Part shown: positions 10,201 to 22,477 of the stretch, one piece after another
Layout: the number at the start of each line of letters is the position of its first letter
How positions within the stretch are numbered: position 1 is the first letter of the stretch
Assembly: GCF_900496995.4 (NCBI RefSeq)
Contig: NC_044006.1
Location: 32,859,120 to 32,923,119 of the forward strand
Source of the DNA: Aquila chrysaetos chrysaetos
Lineage: Eukaryota; Chordata; Aves; Accipitriformes; Accipitridae
Direction of reading: 5' to 3'
DNA: 64,000 nt
The notes under the pieces: model-generated
What the model saw: only the letters and a program-made list of their open reading frames with translations
Databases searched by the model: none
Told to the model about the DNA's origin: nothing
Made by a program: the position numbers and the translations under genes

Positions 10201-13200
10201 GCTACAAAAAATACCACTAAAGCCAGTCTTCATTGTTCGAACTACTTGAGTGGGGAATTTTTATTTGAGCCTGCTTTGAGAAAGTAGAGGGAAAAGTTAT
10301 TGTACTTATTTACATGTCTTTAATCAGCTGTTAGCGTCCACCATCTCTCGAACCTGTTGGATTTGCTCTGTATAAATACAGCTCTGTGAGGGTCAAGGGG
10401 AAAAATCCAGAACTTGGACTTCTAATACCAGTTTTAAATGATTATACTTGCAACTGTGAATGTTTACTCCATTCTGTCACATTCTAAAGTAATTTATATC
10501 AGTTTGTCACTTGATTGGTTGCATCGTACATAAACATTTTATTACTTTATTAGGTTATGTCTGGAGAAGATATTGCTACAGTGCATTCTTCAGTCAAGAA
10601 CTTTGTCAGGAGCTGATGCCATCAATGCTCTCAGACCTTTCTATTTTGCTGTGCATCCAGATTTCTTTGGCCAGCATCCCAAAGAGAGGGTAAAAATCTT
10701 TCAGTATGCTTTCTTTGTAAGTGTGTCCTATATCAAGGATGGAAATTTTCTAGTTTTCCTGCTGTCATGTTAAAAAAAGTAGTATTAGAATTGAATATGG
10801 TTGTTACCAGAGGACAAAAATACACACTTTCTTTATTTTTAACAAGGATAGGTCTCTTAAACATCCATTATTTATTAGTCATATTTTCTGTTTAATTGTT
10901 AAAAAGAAAATACTGAATCCTTCCAGACTAATTTATAATACATATTACTTGCTTTATCACATTGAAATGCTGTGCATTATATTTGAATGAATGGATTTCT
11001 TTAAGCTTGAAAGCCTTAAAAGTGGTGTTTTGGAACGTACAGGAATGTACAAGTATGTACATCATAGAATTTATTCATGCAAGATAATTATTCATTTACG
11101 CTGAGAATATGAACTATATCACTACTTGTTAAGAGCAGCCAGCAGTTTGTAAAAACTAATTCTGCATGTAAGATTAAAAAGGTTTAGATGAAAAATGGCC
11201 AAATTAATAATCTGTAATGTTTGGGGGTTTTTTCTTTTTTTTTTTTTTTTTTTTTAACAGGAAGTAAATGAAAACTCTCTGAAGAGGTTAAATGGCTACT
11301 TGGAGAATCTACAGAAACCAGGATTTCGTTCCTTTAAGCCAACTCAGCTTACTTTTTATGTAAGAGAAAGAGAACCAAACTCTTCTAATGTTCAAGAATC
11401 CTTCAGTGCTTCAGGTGCTTTTATATTGTGCAGAATGTATCTTCCTGTATTTAAATTCTTTCAGACCATTACTTGGCCTTGTGCAGTCATAATGACTTTT
11501 CAACTGAATAAAATCCTCTCAATCCATGAAAATATGTATTAGGTCAGACAGGACCTTCCCAAGTAATTAAACATCTTAAGCTTTAAAAAGTATTGAAAGA
11601 ATGAGAAATAACAAAGTTGAGGTCAAGTTACAGTATGAGGCAGTAAAAAACATAGGTTGATATAAGTGATAATTTTTCTGCTTTTAATACTGTTGTCATG
11701 TTTAACTGGAACAACAGTTGAGTCCTTGTTTTCATTGTAGATAACGTGCAGTACACAATGTCAGGGTGATTGTAGGATTAGTAGGAATTTAGTCTGGAAG
11801 CAGAAGTTGTATAATATCTGGAGCTTCAATTTACCACATTGTCTCTTAGCCTTGAGACTACAGAAAATATTGCCAAGTTTGGAATATTTGGTTTGATTTT
11901 ATTCTACGTATTTGTCTGTGGTGTACCAATATGCCTTATCTAACAGATGAGTTTTATGTTCTATATCCTGCTAGTCAAAACGCTTGAGAAAATTGTGAGG
12001 GACCCTAGTGCTAGAAAACAAAATCATACTGTTTTTCAAGAAAATAGTAGTGTTATGTCCAGTCTACTTAAAGTAACAGTTGAACTGGCAGCTGTGTTCT
12101 GCTGTTGAGTCTAATACTTGCTTGGTTTCTAATGGGGCAGTTAGGCCCAATAGCTAAGTGATGGGACTTAGTTTTAGGTGGTGTGCAAATGTAATGGTTT
12201 GTTCTGTTCATAGCCTGTGAAGAGCTGTTGTAGTACTGCATTTCTACAGTAAATTATATCCAACATGATGATCAGTAATGATGTGAATTCTTTAGAGGCG
12301 TTGGACAAAACTGCCACTGCTAAAGCAAAAGCATCCTTTTTTCGGTTACGCTGCATCTGTAGGTAGGTTTCCAGTTTGTCCAATGATTCAGATATTTAAA
12401 ACAGCTCTGTTTATATTTTTGGACACATAACAGTTTTAAAGGTTAAACTGCACGTGAATTTTGTAGTGAGTGTTGAAATTACAATATCATAATAATTTCC
12501 AGCTAGGTACGTCTTGTTTGGGTTCTTGTAAGATGAGAGAAATGTAAATGCATTTTAAATAATTTTGATGAAATAATACTAATTTTGTGGGACTTGTGTT
12601 TTATAGGGTTTCGAGCAGTCAGTTTTACATTACGTACTAGGGATCTCCTGAGCACAGTATTAGATATTCTCAACTCCTGCAGTTTGTCTACAGAGCATAT
12701 TCAGAGTTTGAATGTGAACTCTCAGACCCACAAGGAAGCAAAAAGCGCAGTGAACAGACCTATCAAATGGGATAAGACTTACTATTCATTTACTGGATTC
12801 AAGGATCCTGAGGAGGAACTAGAACAAGCCCAGAGAGTGGAAACAACTTTAATGTATGTAAGGCTTTTATTTAACTGGTATTTTGTAACCTAATTTTGTC
12901 TTATTCTAATGCTGAGTTTTTGAAAGGCAATCAATAAACATTCTGAACAATACAAAGCTTTATTGTCCGACATGTAATTCTGTCATGCTTTTTATAATTG
13001 AAAAGATTTCAAATGAGCTCCTGGGATAACTATAGTGCCAGCTAAGCTGAGGCATTCTTGTCTCTTTGCCCAGCATTCACATTTGGTCAATATACTTCTG
13101 GTTGATCTAGTTTTTCTTGCTCCAGATAGCTCCTTACCTCTTACAGGACTTCTGTAACACAAAAATATTAACTTTATTGTTAGTATTTCATTATCACATT

Positions 13201-16200
13201 CTGTTGGGGGTGGGAGATAATACATGAAAACTAAGGTTAGAATGTTTTAATTTGCCAGATGTCTTAGTGTTGTGCCTCTGATTTGTTGTTCAGCATACTG
13301 ACCCTAATACTTAAATTGACTCAATTATAAACACTGTACTTGCATTAAATGCAGCATGTTGTGTATAAGAAGTTGGTTGTTTATAAAATCTGTATGTGCT
13401 CATTTTGGGGAAGGGTGTAAAATACTGCCTTGAAAAACTTTTTTTTGTAACAATGAGGCTTAGGTGCCATTTGAAATAAACGCAGAACTGTGGTGGTAGT
13501 ATCTTTGGAGCAAAGAATACCCCTCATCCTGCCTAGCACCTCTCAAATAAAACTACTATACTATATGCTACTGTAAAATGCTTAACTGAGATTTAACATA
13601 CTAGAGAATATTTTTACTTATTTTTACACATTTACAAGAGGTGCCACGAACAGTTACATATTAACAGTCTGGTTTTAATACCTAGCTGTTTGGCACTGGG
13701 CCTCTCTTTTTGCTTCTGACTTTGAATTGTTTTGCTTAGAATACAGTATGAGAATGGAAGTACTTGTTTGTAAAAACAAAGAGTATGAAAATAAGTTTAT
13801 GCCATGAACAAAGGCTAAATCTCTTAGAGTAGCTTTTTCCTAGAAATAGAGTGATCCTGTTTATTGAAAATTTTAGATGTACTCCATGAGTCATGTTTGC
13901 CTGATTATTGACAAAAGAACTGTAAAACTTTGACCTGCTTAATCTATGTTCATTCCAGCTCTGTAAGAGTTACCTAACTTACCCCTTTGGTACCGCCTCC
14001 CTTATTTGATAGTCTACTATGATGACTTTGGTGGTTTGGTTTTTGTTGTTTTTTAAAGGCATATGTGTGGGAACTTCTTTTATTAAAGCACTACGTTCTC
14101 TGAAGCTGCCCCCCTAAATCACACTGATCTGCTGCTCTATACCTTTCACACCTCTAAGTCTTACAGTTGTAACACTGTCGGTGTCTTTTGGCTCGATTTG
14201 ATTCCCTAGTCCCCCTCAAAGACATTAAGTGCCAGATTTTCCTTTGTCGATATCTTAAGGTGAAGCATTTAGCAATTTCAGTTTCTGTCTTCTACTTTTA
14301 AAAAATGCCTTTACCTGGTAACTTGACATAAAACATTAATGTTAACAGTAAGAATTCAGTTAGCTGTACTGTTTTCGTGAAAGATAATAATACATCATGC
14401 CTCTACTGTTGGGTTTTTTTCCTCCTCTTCTTTCAGATCCTGGCTAGATGATAATGAAGCAAGTGCAGTAAAAAAGCTGAAAAAGAGTTTGCCACTTAGA
14501 AAAGAACTAGAACGTTTAAAATTTGAACTCTCTCATCAACTCGAGCTCTCAGATATCAGGTAATAAATTAGATCAGTTGGACTTAGCATTAAGACAGTCA
14601 AAGCAAGGAAGTGTTGTGTAATACTACACCATGAGCTTTAAAGGCTTATTCCAGCAAAACAGCTATGTTTCATATATGTAAAAGTGTTACTGCACTATTT
14701 TTCTACAAGAATTCTATTGGAACAAAAGTTTCCTGTTAAAATTTGCTTTAAAAGACCTAGTATTTGTAACTGATAACATAGGCTCCAGTTGAGGCAAACA
14801 CATAAGCACTTGAAATGGGACATGTGTGTATGCATTAGTTCGGGTGTTTTGCTGGATAAAATTGTTCTTCTTGAATTCACGTGAATGTCTACAAAGATAA
14901 CTGGATTGGCAATGAAATGCAACTTTGCGCATGGTACATGATGACATCCTGTGAAGGCTTAATAAAAATGTTGGTTTTTCTACTGTCTTGTTTCCCATAC
15001 TCCAGAGGAGAAGAATATTTGTTTGCTTGAAAGGACTGAGTACAGTTGGTAATCTTGATTCGTCAGAATATTTTCCAGAAAATAATTTATGATTCTTTTT
15101 TAAATTTTGTGCTTTTGAATGAGGACATTCTGAAGTGGGATATTCAGGATGGGAAATGGCAGTGAGAGTATTCAACAATGGAAAAATAAACTTTGGGGAT
15201 TATTTCAAGGGCTAGTCTGTTAAGTTCTTCTTTTAACCAGGAAAGAGAGAGTTGGAGCTTCTGAAATCATGCTTTTGTTCCTTTCACTCTGTAAAAGACC
15301 CTGGCTTCCTTTAAGCTGATACCAGGTTTTTTGAACACGATTTCTAATCCTCTGCAACTGTGCTGTGGTGGGGGGGTTTAAGTTTCTGAAACAGTCTTCA
15401 GTATAAAATGCGTAGGTTTGGTTTTATTCATGGCTTTTATTTAATTTTCTTGTAGTTTGTTGTTTTAAAATACATTAAAACTATTGCGTTCCACAAGGAG
15501 TTATTGACCTTCCAAGAGTTATATTGTCGTAATTCAGAAAAGAATGTGTCAGAAATCTGACAAGCAAGTATCTTAATCAGAAACTACTGCTTGTGATCCT
15601 GCAGCCTAATGCTAAGTGTTCACAGAGGTTTGAAAAAATAACAGGGTCATTGGCTTTATTCCATTGCTAAGTTTAGGACAGTTGAAGAGAAGGTAGGATC
15701 TATAAGCCACCTTTCTACATTCCTGTCTGGTGCTACTGAAAGCAAAGCAATACTGCTAGGTAGCAGTAAATAGTTATTAGAATGACTTGCATTAGAATAG
15801 ATTGAATTGCCTCATAAGTGCTGTGGCATAGTACCTATTCTCTGCATCCCAAAGAGTGGGGTTTTGCCAGTTAGGTTTCCCTAAATGAGATGATGTGGGT
15901 TGACCCCAGCTAGCAGCTAAGTACCCACACAGCTGCTCACTCACGCACCCCCAGTGATATGGGAGGAAGAGAATAGGAAGAGCAAAAGCAAGAAAACTCA
16001 TGGATCAAGTTAGAAGTTCAATAGGTGAAGTGAAGCAAAGCTGTGCGTTCAAGCAAAGCAGAAGGAGGAATTCATCCTCTACTCCCCATCAGCAGGCAGG
16101 TGTTTAGCCCCTTCCGGAAAGCAGGACCTCAGTATGTGTAATGCTTGCTTGGGGAGACAAATGCCGTAACTATGAGGGTCCCCCTTTCTTCCTCCTTTCC

Positions 16201-19200
16201 CTGAGCATTTATTGATGAGCATGACATCATATGGTCTGGAATATTCCTTGGTGAGTTGGAGTCACCTGTTCTGACTGTGTCCCTTCCCAGCTTCTTGCCC
16301 ACCCCAGCTTACTCGCTGATCGAGGGTGGCAGAGTGGGAAGAAAAAGCAAAAACCTGGACACTGCGCCAGCCCTGCACAATAGCCAAAACAGTGGTGTGT
16401 CTTCGACACTGTTTTAGTAAAAAATACAAAACACAGGGGTGCTGTGAGGAAAAATAACGCCATCCCAGAGAGACCCAGTACAATGAGGGAAGGGTAACTT
16501 CTCATTTTGAGACCATTTTAGAAGTTGGTAAAAGAATGCAATTTTTCAATATACTGGGACAACTTTACAGTTGAAATACTTTTAGAAATTTAGTTAGGAG
16601 TTTGTCTGATCTGTCTGTGATGGAAGAGGTGTCAAAACTATGTATATTAAAGTCACCAGTGTAACTAACACCTGGCTCCTGTATGGTTTAACAAAAATTA
16701 TTCCACTGTGAAATATGAATATATATAGCAACTTACCACTGGAATCATAGTAATGTTTTGGGCTCGGAACTCAAAGGAGAAAAAGAAAAAAAAGAAGAGG
16801 CAATGTCCTTATATGCAGTATTTGCTCCTCTAGACAAACATTACACAGCGTACAGACAGAAACTGCGTGCCACATGACTGAATGAAATACTGGGTTGTCT
16901 TGCGATTTACTTACTAACCTCCTCCTTACTGGGGGAGAGATTTGCAAGTTCTGTTCTGTCCACTAGGTTTTACATTTATTTTTCCTATATCTGGTTTTAT
17001 TCCTTTTTTTTTTTGGCACTCACTTTAAGAAAGACTGACATTTTATTTAGGCTTTTATCTGTTCAAATAGCATATGACACATCTTTTCAGTAGGCTTTTG
17101 CTTTTATTACTGTTGGAGTGCTATTTTGAGTTGTTTGTGTTACAAGGCTTTCAGCTGCATCTCAACTTCTGTGATTATTTTTTTTTAATAATGTTGAGAA
17201 TGAAATGCTTTCAACTATATTTTCATTTAGGTGGCAGAGAAGCTGGGGTATTGCTCACCGCTGCAGCCAACTACACAGTCTAGGTCGCTTAGTCCAACAG
17301 AGACCTGAAGTATTAAAGAACGTTAAAGGTATTTCTGTTGTTTGTTTCTTATATCCTAATATAGTATTGATTCAAAGATGAGCACGAGTATTCTGTGAGA
17401 AGGGAGCTCTCGCTCTTTCCATGAATGCTTTTGATAATTGCAAAAACAAACCTGCCAGGCTACTGAAAAGCTGGTGAGAACTTACATTTTAAGCTACTGG
17501 GTATTTTTTAAAGTGACATTTCCTTATAGTGTATTTGCTACACTTGGTTTCTATTTTACTTCTTAATAGGTGCAAACTGAGTGAGTTGAAGGTGCTAGAC
17601 TTAGTACTAAGAATGAAAGTAAAAAATCCATACTGAATCTCTGAAAGGGTAGAGGTAGCAATAGAATGTTACCCATGGTAGATTCAAGCCAAAAATGCGA
17701 GTAGCTCTCTAAAGAGCCAGTGTAAGGAGGGCTTGCTAGAATACCTTTAAAATCGTATTGTCTTCTCTTATCATGCATGTTCCATAAAATACCTGTATTA
17801 AAGTCTGTATTTTCTCAGGAAAAACTAAAATATTCTGTAAACCTGATCTACCATTCTTCTCGTACAGCTGTTTGACCTCTTTGCTCTAATTGTAACTCCA
17901 CATTTTATGCCTTTCTGCAGATACTCAGTTTTGAGCGGCTTTCATTTGAGGGTTAACCTAATCCTTTGTCAAACAACAGAGGGGATAGGACAATAAATAG
18001 TAGTTATAAATTGCATTAAGTTTCAAATTAGTTTCTTTACCTAAGCACACCAAGGACTTAAAGTGCTAGAGAAGTCTGTTTTGTGAACTTGTAGTCTCCA
18101 TCTTTGAAGATCCTCAATAATATACTGGACAAATACCTGTCAGTAATTATACAGGTACAGTTGGTCTTGCCTTGGGGTACAAGGATGGACTAGATGCCTT
18201 AAAGTCAGCGTTGCCCTCTGTCGTGGTTTAAGCTCAGCTGGTAACAAAGCACCAGGAAGCCGCTCACTCACTCCCCCCTCTGGCCCCGGTGGGATGAGGA
18301 GAAGAAAATACAAAGAAAAGCTGGTGGGTTGAGACAAGGACAGGGAGGGATCACTCACCAGTTACGGTGATGGGCAAAAAACAGACTCGACTTGGGGAAA
18401 AAAAATCACAAAATCAATATAATTTGTTACCAATCAAATCAAAACAGGACAATGAGAAGTAAAACCAAACCTTAAAACACCTTCCCCCCAACACCTCCCT
18501 CCTTCCCGGCTCAACTCATCTCCGAGTTTCTCTCTTTCCTCCCCACAGTGGTGCAGGGGGACAGGGAATGGGGGTTGGGGTCAGTTCATCACACGTTGTC
18601 TCTGCTGCTCCTTCTTCCTCAGGGGGAGGACTTCTCACTCTTCCCCTGCTCCAGCGTGGGGTCCCTCCCATGGGAGACAGTCCTCCATGAACTTTTCCTG
18701 CATGGGTCCTTCCCACAGGCTGCAGTTCTTCACAAACTGCTCCAGTGTGGGTCCTTCCTGCGGGCTGCAGTTCTTCAGGCACAGACTGCTCCAGCACAGA
18801 CTTTCCCATGGATCGTGGCCACCTTCAGGGCCCTCCCTGGGCTGCGGGTGGGCATCTGCTCCCCCGCTCCCCTCCATGGACTGGGGGGGACAGCCTGCCA
18901 TCTCACCACGGGCTGCACGGCACAACTCCCCCTCCTTCTTCACTGACCTTGCTGTCTGCACAGGGGTTTCTCTCACATCCCACTCCCCTCTCTGCTGCAG
19001 GTTTCCCTTCTTAAATATTTTATCCCAGAGGCACTACCACTGTTGCTGATGGGCTCAGCCTTGGCTGGAGGCGGGTCTGACTTGGAGCTGGGGAAGTTTC
19101 TAGCAGCTTCTTACAGGACCCACCCCTGCAGCCCCTCCCCCACTACCAAAACCCCACCACACAAACCCAATACACTGTTTCTTAAGGATTTTGGAAAACA

Positions 19201-22200
19201 TTTCTGAGAGCGAGAGCTTCTGTTTAAGCCTTGTCTTGTAGTTTAATACACCACACTGAAGACTTTTGTGGAAGCTTATTTTGATAAATAGTTGCCTGTG
19301 CTTTTACCCCAAAGAATTCTGGAGGATCTTTGTACTTCACTTAAAAAACCCATACTTGGACTCAAAACTGATTTGTCCCCCCAAAAGAAAACCTAGTATT
19401 ATCCTTTTATGTTGTCTCTATTTCTTTAAAAAAAGAGCAAAAACCTAATGTGAAAGTGTTTATCACAGCTTGCGTGTTGCAGAGTTCTGTGGAAGTAGTG
19501 TTGAATGGCTGTGCTAATAGTTCTTTGACCAACCTTTACCTTACTGATACATACTTTAAGTATATAGCATATATTTCCTATTGTATACGTGATTTGTACA
19601 GGTTCTTTGAATATGCTGTCTGCTGAGATTTTCTCCTATTTTAAAAGTAGTCTTTGTATGAAAAAAGTCCAGTTAACTAAAAATCTATCAAGTTTAAACA
19701 AGGAGAAGGCAAATGCTAGGTAAGGTTTGTATGAAAAAAAATTCTTGGTGTTTTCAAGAATTACTCTTCCAAATTTTGAGAATAATGAAAGCACCTACTC
19801 GTGTGTGTTTGTGCTGCAGAAGCGTGTTGGTTGTGACGTTAGTAGCATAGTTCAGCCTAAAATAATTGTGGGAATAATTGCAGTAACCCAGATTAGTAAA
19901 GAGCTTTGTTCGACCTTTAGGACGCACGGTGGTATTTACAGACCGTTCAGGTATGAGTGCAGCAGGCCACATAATGCTGGGGACCATGGATGTTCACCAT
20001 CACTGGACCAAAGTAAGAAGATTTCAAAGTAAATGATAATGCCTCTTGTTCATTACATCCTTTTTCAAACTATAACCAAAATATTAATTGATGCAGATGA
20101 CTGATGAGTAGTTTAAAGCAAACACATAGCTGCTATATTTAGCATAACTGTGCATTCTAAATTTAATCCTGTGATACACTGTTCCTAACAACTATCTTTG
20201 TCAGATCTTTACTGCTGCTTTCACTAACAAATCAGTCCTACCCCTGATTAGATACAAAGAAAACTAATTTGTTATGCAGTGTTCCAGTCTATGCAATGAG
20301 CACTGGCAGAATATTTCATTATCCATAAAGAGCTCATTCCCATGAAGAATTTAGGAATTTTATTCAGCTTTTTTGTAAAAATGGGACATAAAGGGAGTTG
20401 TGAAGTGGTCATTTCAGTCAATGGCTGCTAACCAACCCTGTCACTCCACTTTGTTCTTTTAGGCAGATAACGTGGATGTTGCAGAAATTTATATTTAGTG
20501 ACTATGCAAATTCTGCTGCTGTTTGTGTAAAGTTTGGAGTTGACAAGCTTTCTGGCATCCTGAATGATAAAGTATTATATGCAAAGAACCACACAGTATA
20601 TAGCAATATCAGCATGTCACTTAAGGAAGTTTTATTGAATCTTGGTTACTGAAATGTTATTGATAGTTCTATCAAAAAATACTTCTTTATAAAGGAAATA
20701 TCAGTGGAATTTCATAGTTGGGAATATAGCTGGAATATCATAATATTCTATATTCCGATCAGTTAATAATACAAAAATTTAGCACTCAATCCAAATCTTT
20801 CTCCTATATATGTTTCACTGAGGCAGAATACAAAACGTGATTTGTTAATGTGAATGATTTACAAAGAACTTAAACTGAGAAACTAGAATTTAACGCAAAA
20901 CTTTCTACTCTCAGATTTGCAAGCATTGATAGTCATTGGAGTAAAACTGTACTTCTGCTTAATACTAAAAAACCCACTTAGTTCCTTGAAAAGAGAAATG
21001 CTGCCTCTTTCTAGCTTTTGCCAAGGGGTTTTCTGAAGGGATACTTTGTGCAAATGGAACAATGTGTAGAGTTGGTTGTGGTGATGGTATTTGCTTTGGA
21101 AGACAGAGGAGAGGTATTTAAACCTGAAGTCAGGGGCTTTTTATTTTAAAATGCACCAAAGATTGTTAAGTGACATACAGAAAAAGTCTGAAAATATTAA
21201 TGAGATTGGTTAGCCACTTGTTTTTTTAGAGAGCAGAATTCTAACCCATTTTAGAAAGCAGTCCTAAGTGCTAGTACTTCTGTTACTCATAGAAAAAGGA
21301 AGCAGTAGAGTAGTGTCCAAGTCAGGCTGTAGAATGCTTGGTCAGAGGCACAGTATTTGGAGGATTTTTGCCATTTTTCTCTATAATAAATGGAAATGCT
21401 GAACCAATGGATTTTATTGTGCCAAAAGCTGCTCTGATTCTACTACTGTCTTGGATTTCTGAAGAGATTATTCTGATTTCACTTGACTTGTTCCAGCAGC
21501 AGTACTTTTTTCTATGGGAAACCGTGTTCTGGTAATAACTGGGTAGATGGTAAGTAGTGACTATTACTGCAGACTTTCCTCTTTCACTTGTTGCCCTGTT
21601 CCAGCCATCTCCCTGTCATACCTTCTGTGTCTCAACTCACAAGTCTGACTGGTTTTTAACCTTTTCTGGTATAGGTTTTGTAAATTAGAGATCTGGTACC
21701 TTCCTCCTTTCTTCTCTCCCTTCAGACTCGGGACGAGCTAGGTTATCATCCAAACCCTTGGAAGGAACTAGTTCCAGGAACAGAGACTTCTCTTTTTTGA
21801 GAATTGGTGTAAATTAGGCTGGCAAACTGTGGTGATAAACATTTTATGTAGATGTCAGATTTTTTAACTTTTTTTTTTAATCTAGGACTATTAATTTCTG
21901 GATATACAGGGAAAAGAGGTCATCCATCAATCTTGTTACAGCCTTTTGGTGCCTTTATAGTATAAATACTGAAAATACTTACTATTATATCTTGCCCCAA
22001 AATATATATACTTGGTATTTCTGATTTTTGGTATTCAATTTTTTTTTTTCCCTTGGGTTCCATGTTTGCATTGTTAAGTGTCTCTTCTTTTATAGCTTCT
22101 TGTTATTTTTTTCATTTCTTTAAGTTTTATGTTTTGTAACATAGGAAATGTTTGTGTGTATGCACAGATTTTTGAGAGATTGCCAAATTATTATAAACTT

Positions 22201-22442
22201 CAAAAAAGGCTGCTGTTCTTGGAAGATCGGATAAGCCAACTTCTGGGAGGCATACAAGTAATATATATTGAAGAACTGCAACCCCTGTTGACTCTGGAAG
22301 AGTACTACGAGACTCTGGACTCTTTCTATAATAAATTGCGTGACAGTAGACTACCTTTTCATCCTCGCAGTCTGCGAGGCTTGCAAATGATTCTGGAAAG
22401 GTAGGTATTTGCAGGAAAGGTTTCTTCCTTTTAAAGCTTTTA

Positions 22443-22477
<35 letters not shown>

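Larger units (their letters stand above)
14560..17230 (+). other. TCAIM intron 6, hosts a solo LTR
   Basis: About 2.7 kb. The central part carries the LTR at 15891-16482. The remainder is AT-rich. A minus-strand open frame at 14714-15178 shows no recognisable protein and is treated as chance. The acceptor is CATTTAG. Confidence 0.8.
17329..19920 (+). other. TCAIM intron 7, hosts a CR1 fragment and a solo LTR
   Basis: About 2.6 kb. It contains a CR1 3' fragment (about 18076-18218) directly followed by an LTR (18219-19174). The rest is AT-rich. It ends at the CTTTAG acceptor. Confidence 0.8.

Noticed and set aside
18516-19049. Several open frames of about 90-130 codons on both strands
   Set aside because: They fall inside the solo LTR and arise from its degenerate tandem units.
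22143-22144. Alternative acceptor ACATAG before the exon at 22168
   Set aside because: It would add 23 nt, shift the frame and meet an early stop. TGCACAG at 22167 restores the family sequence exactly.
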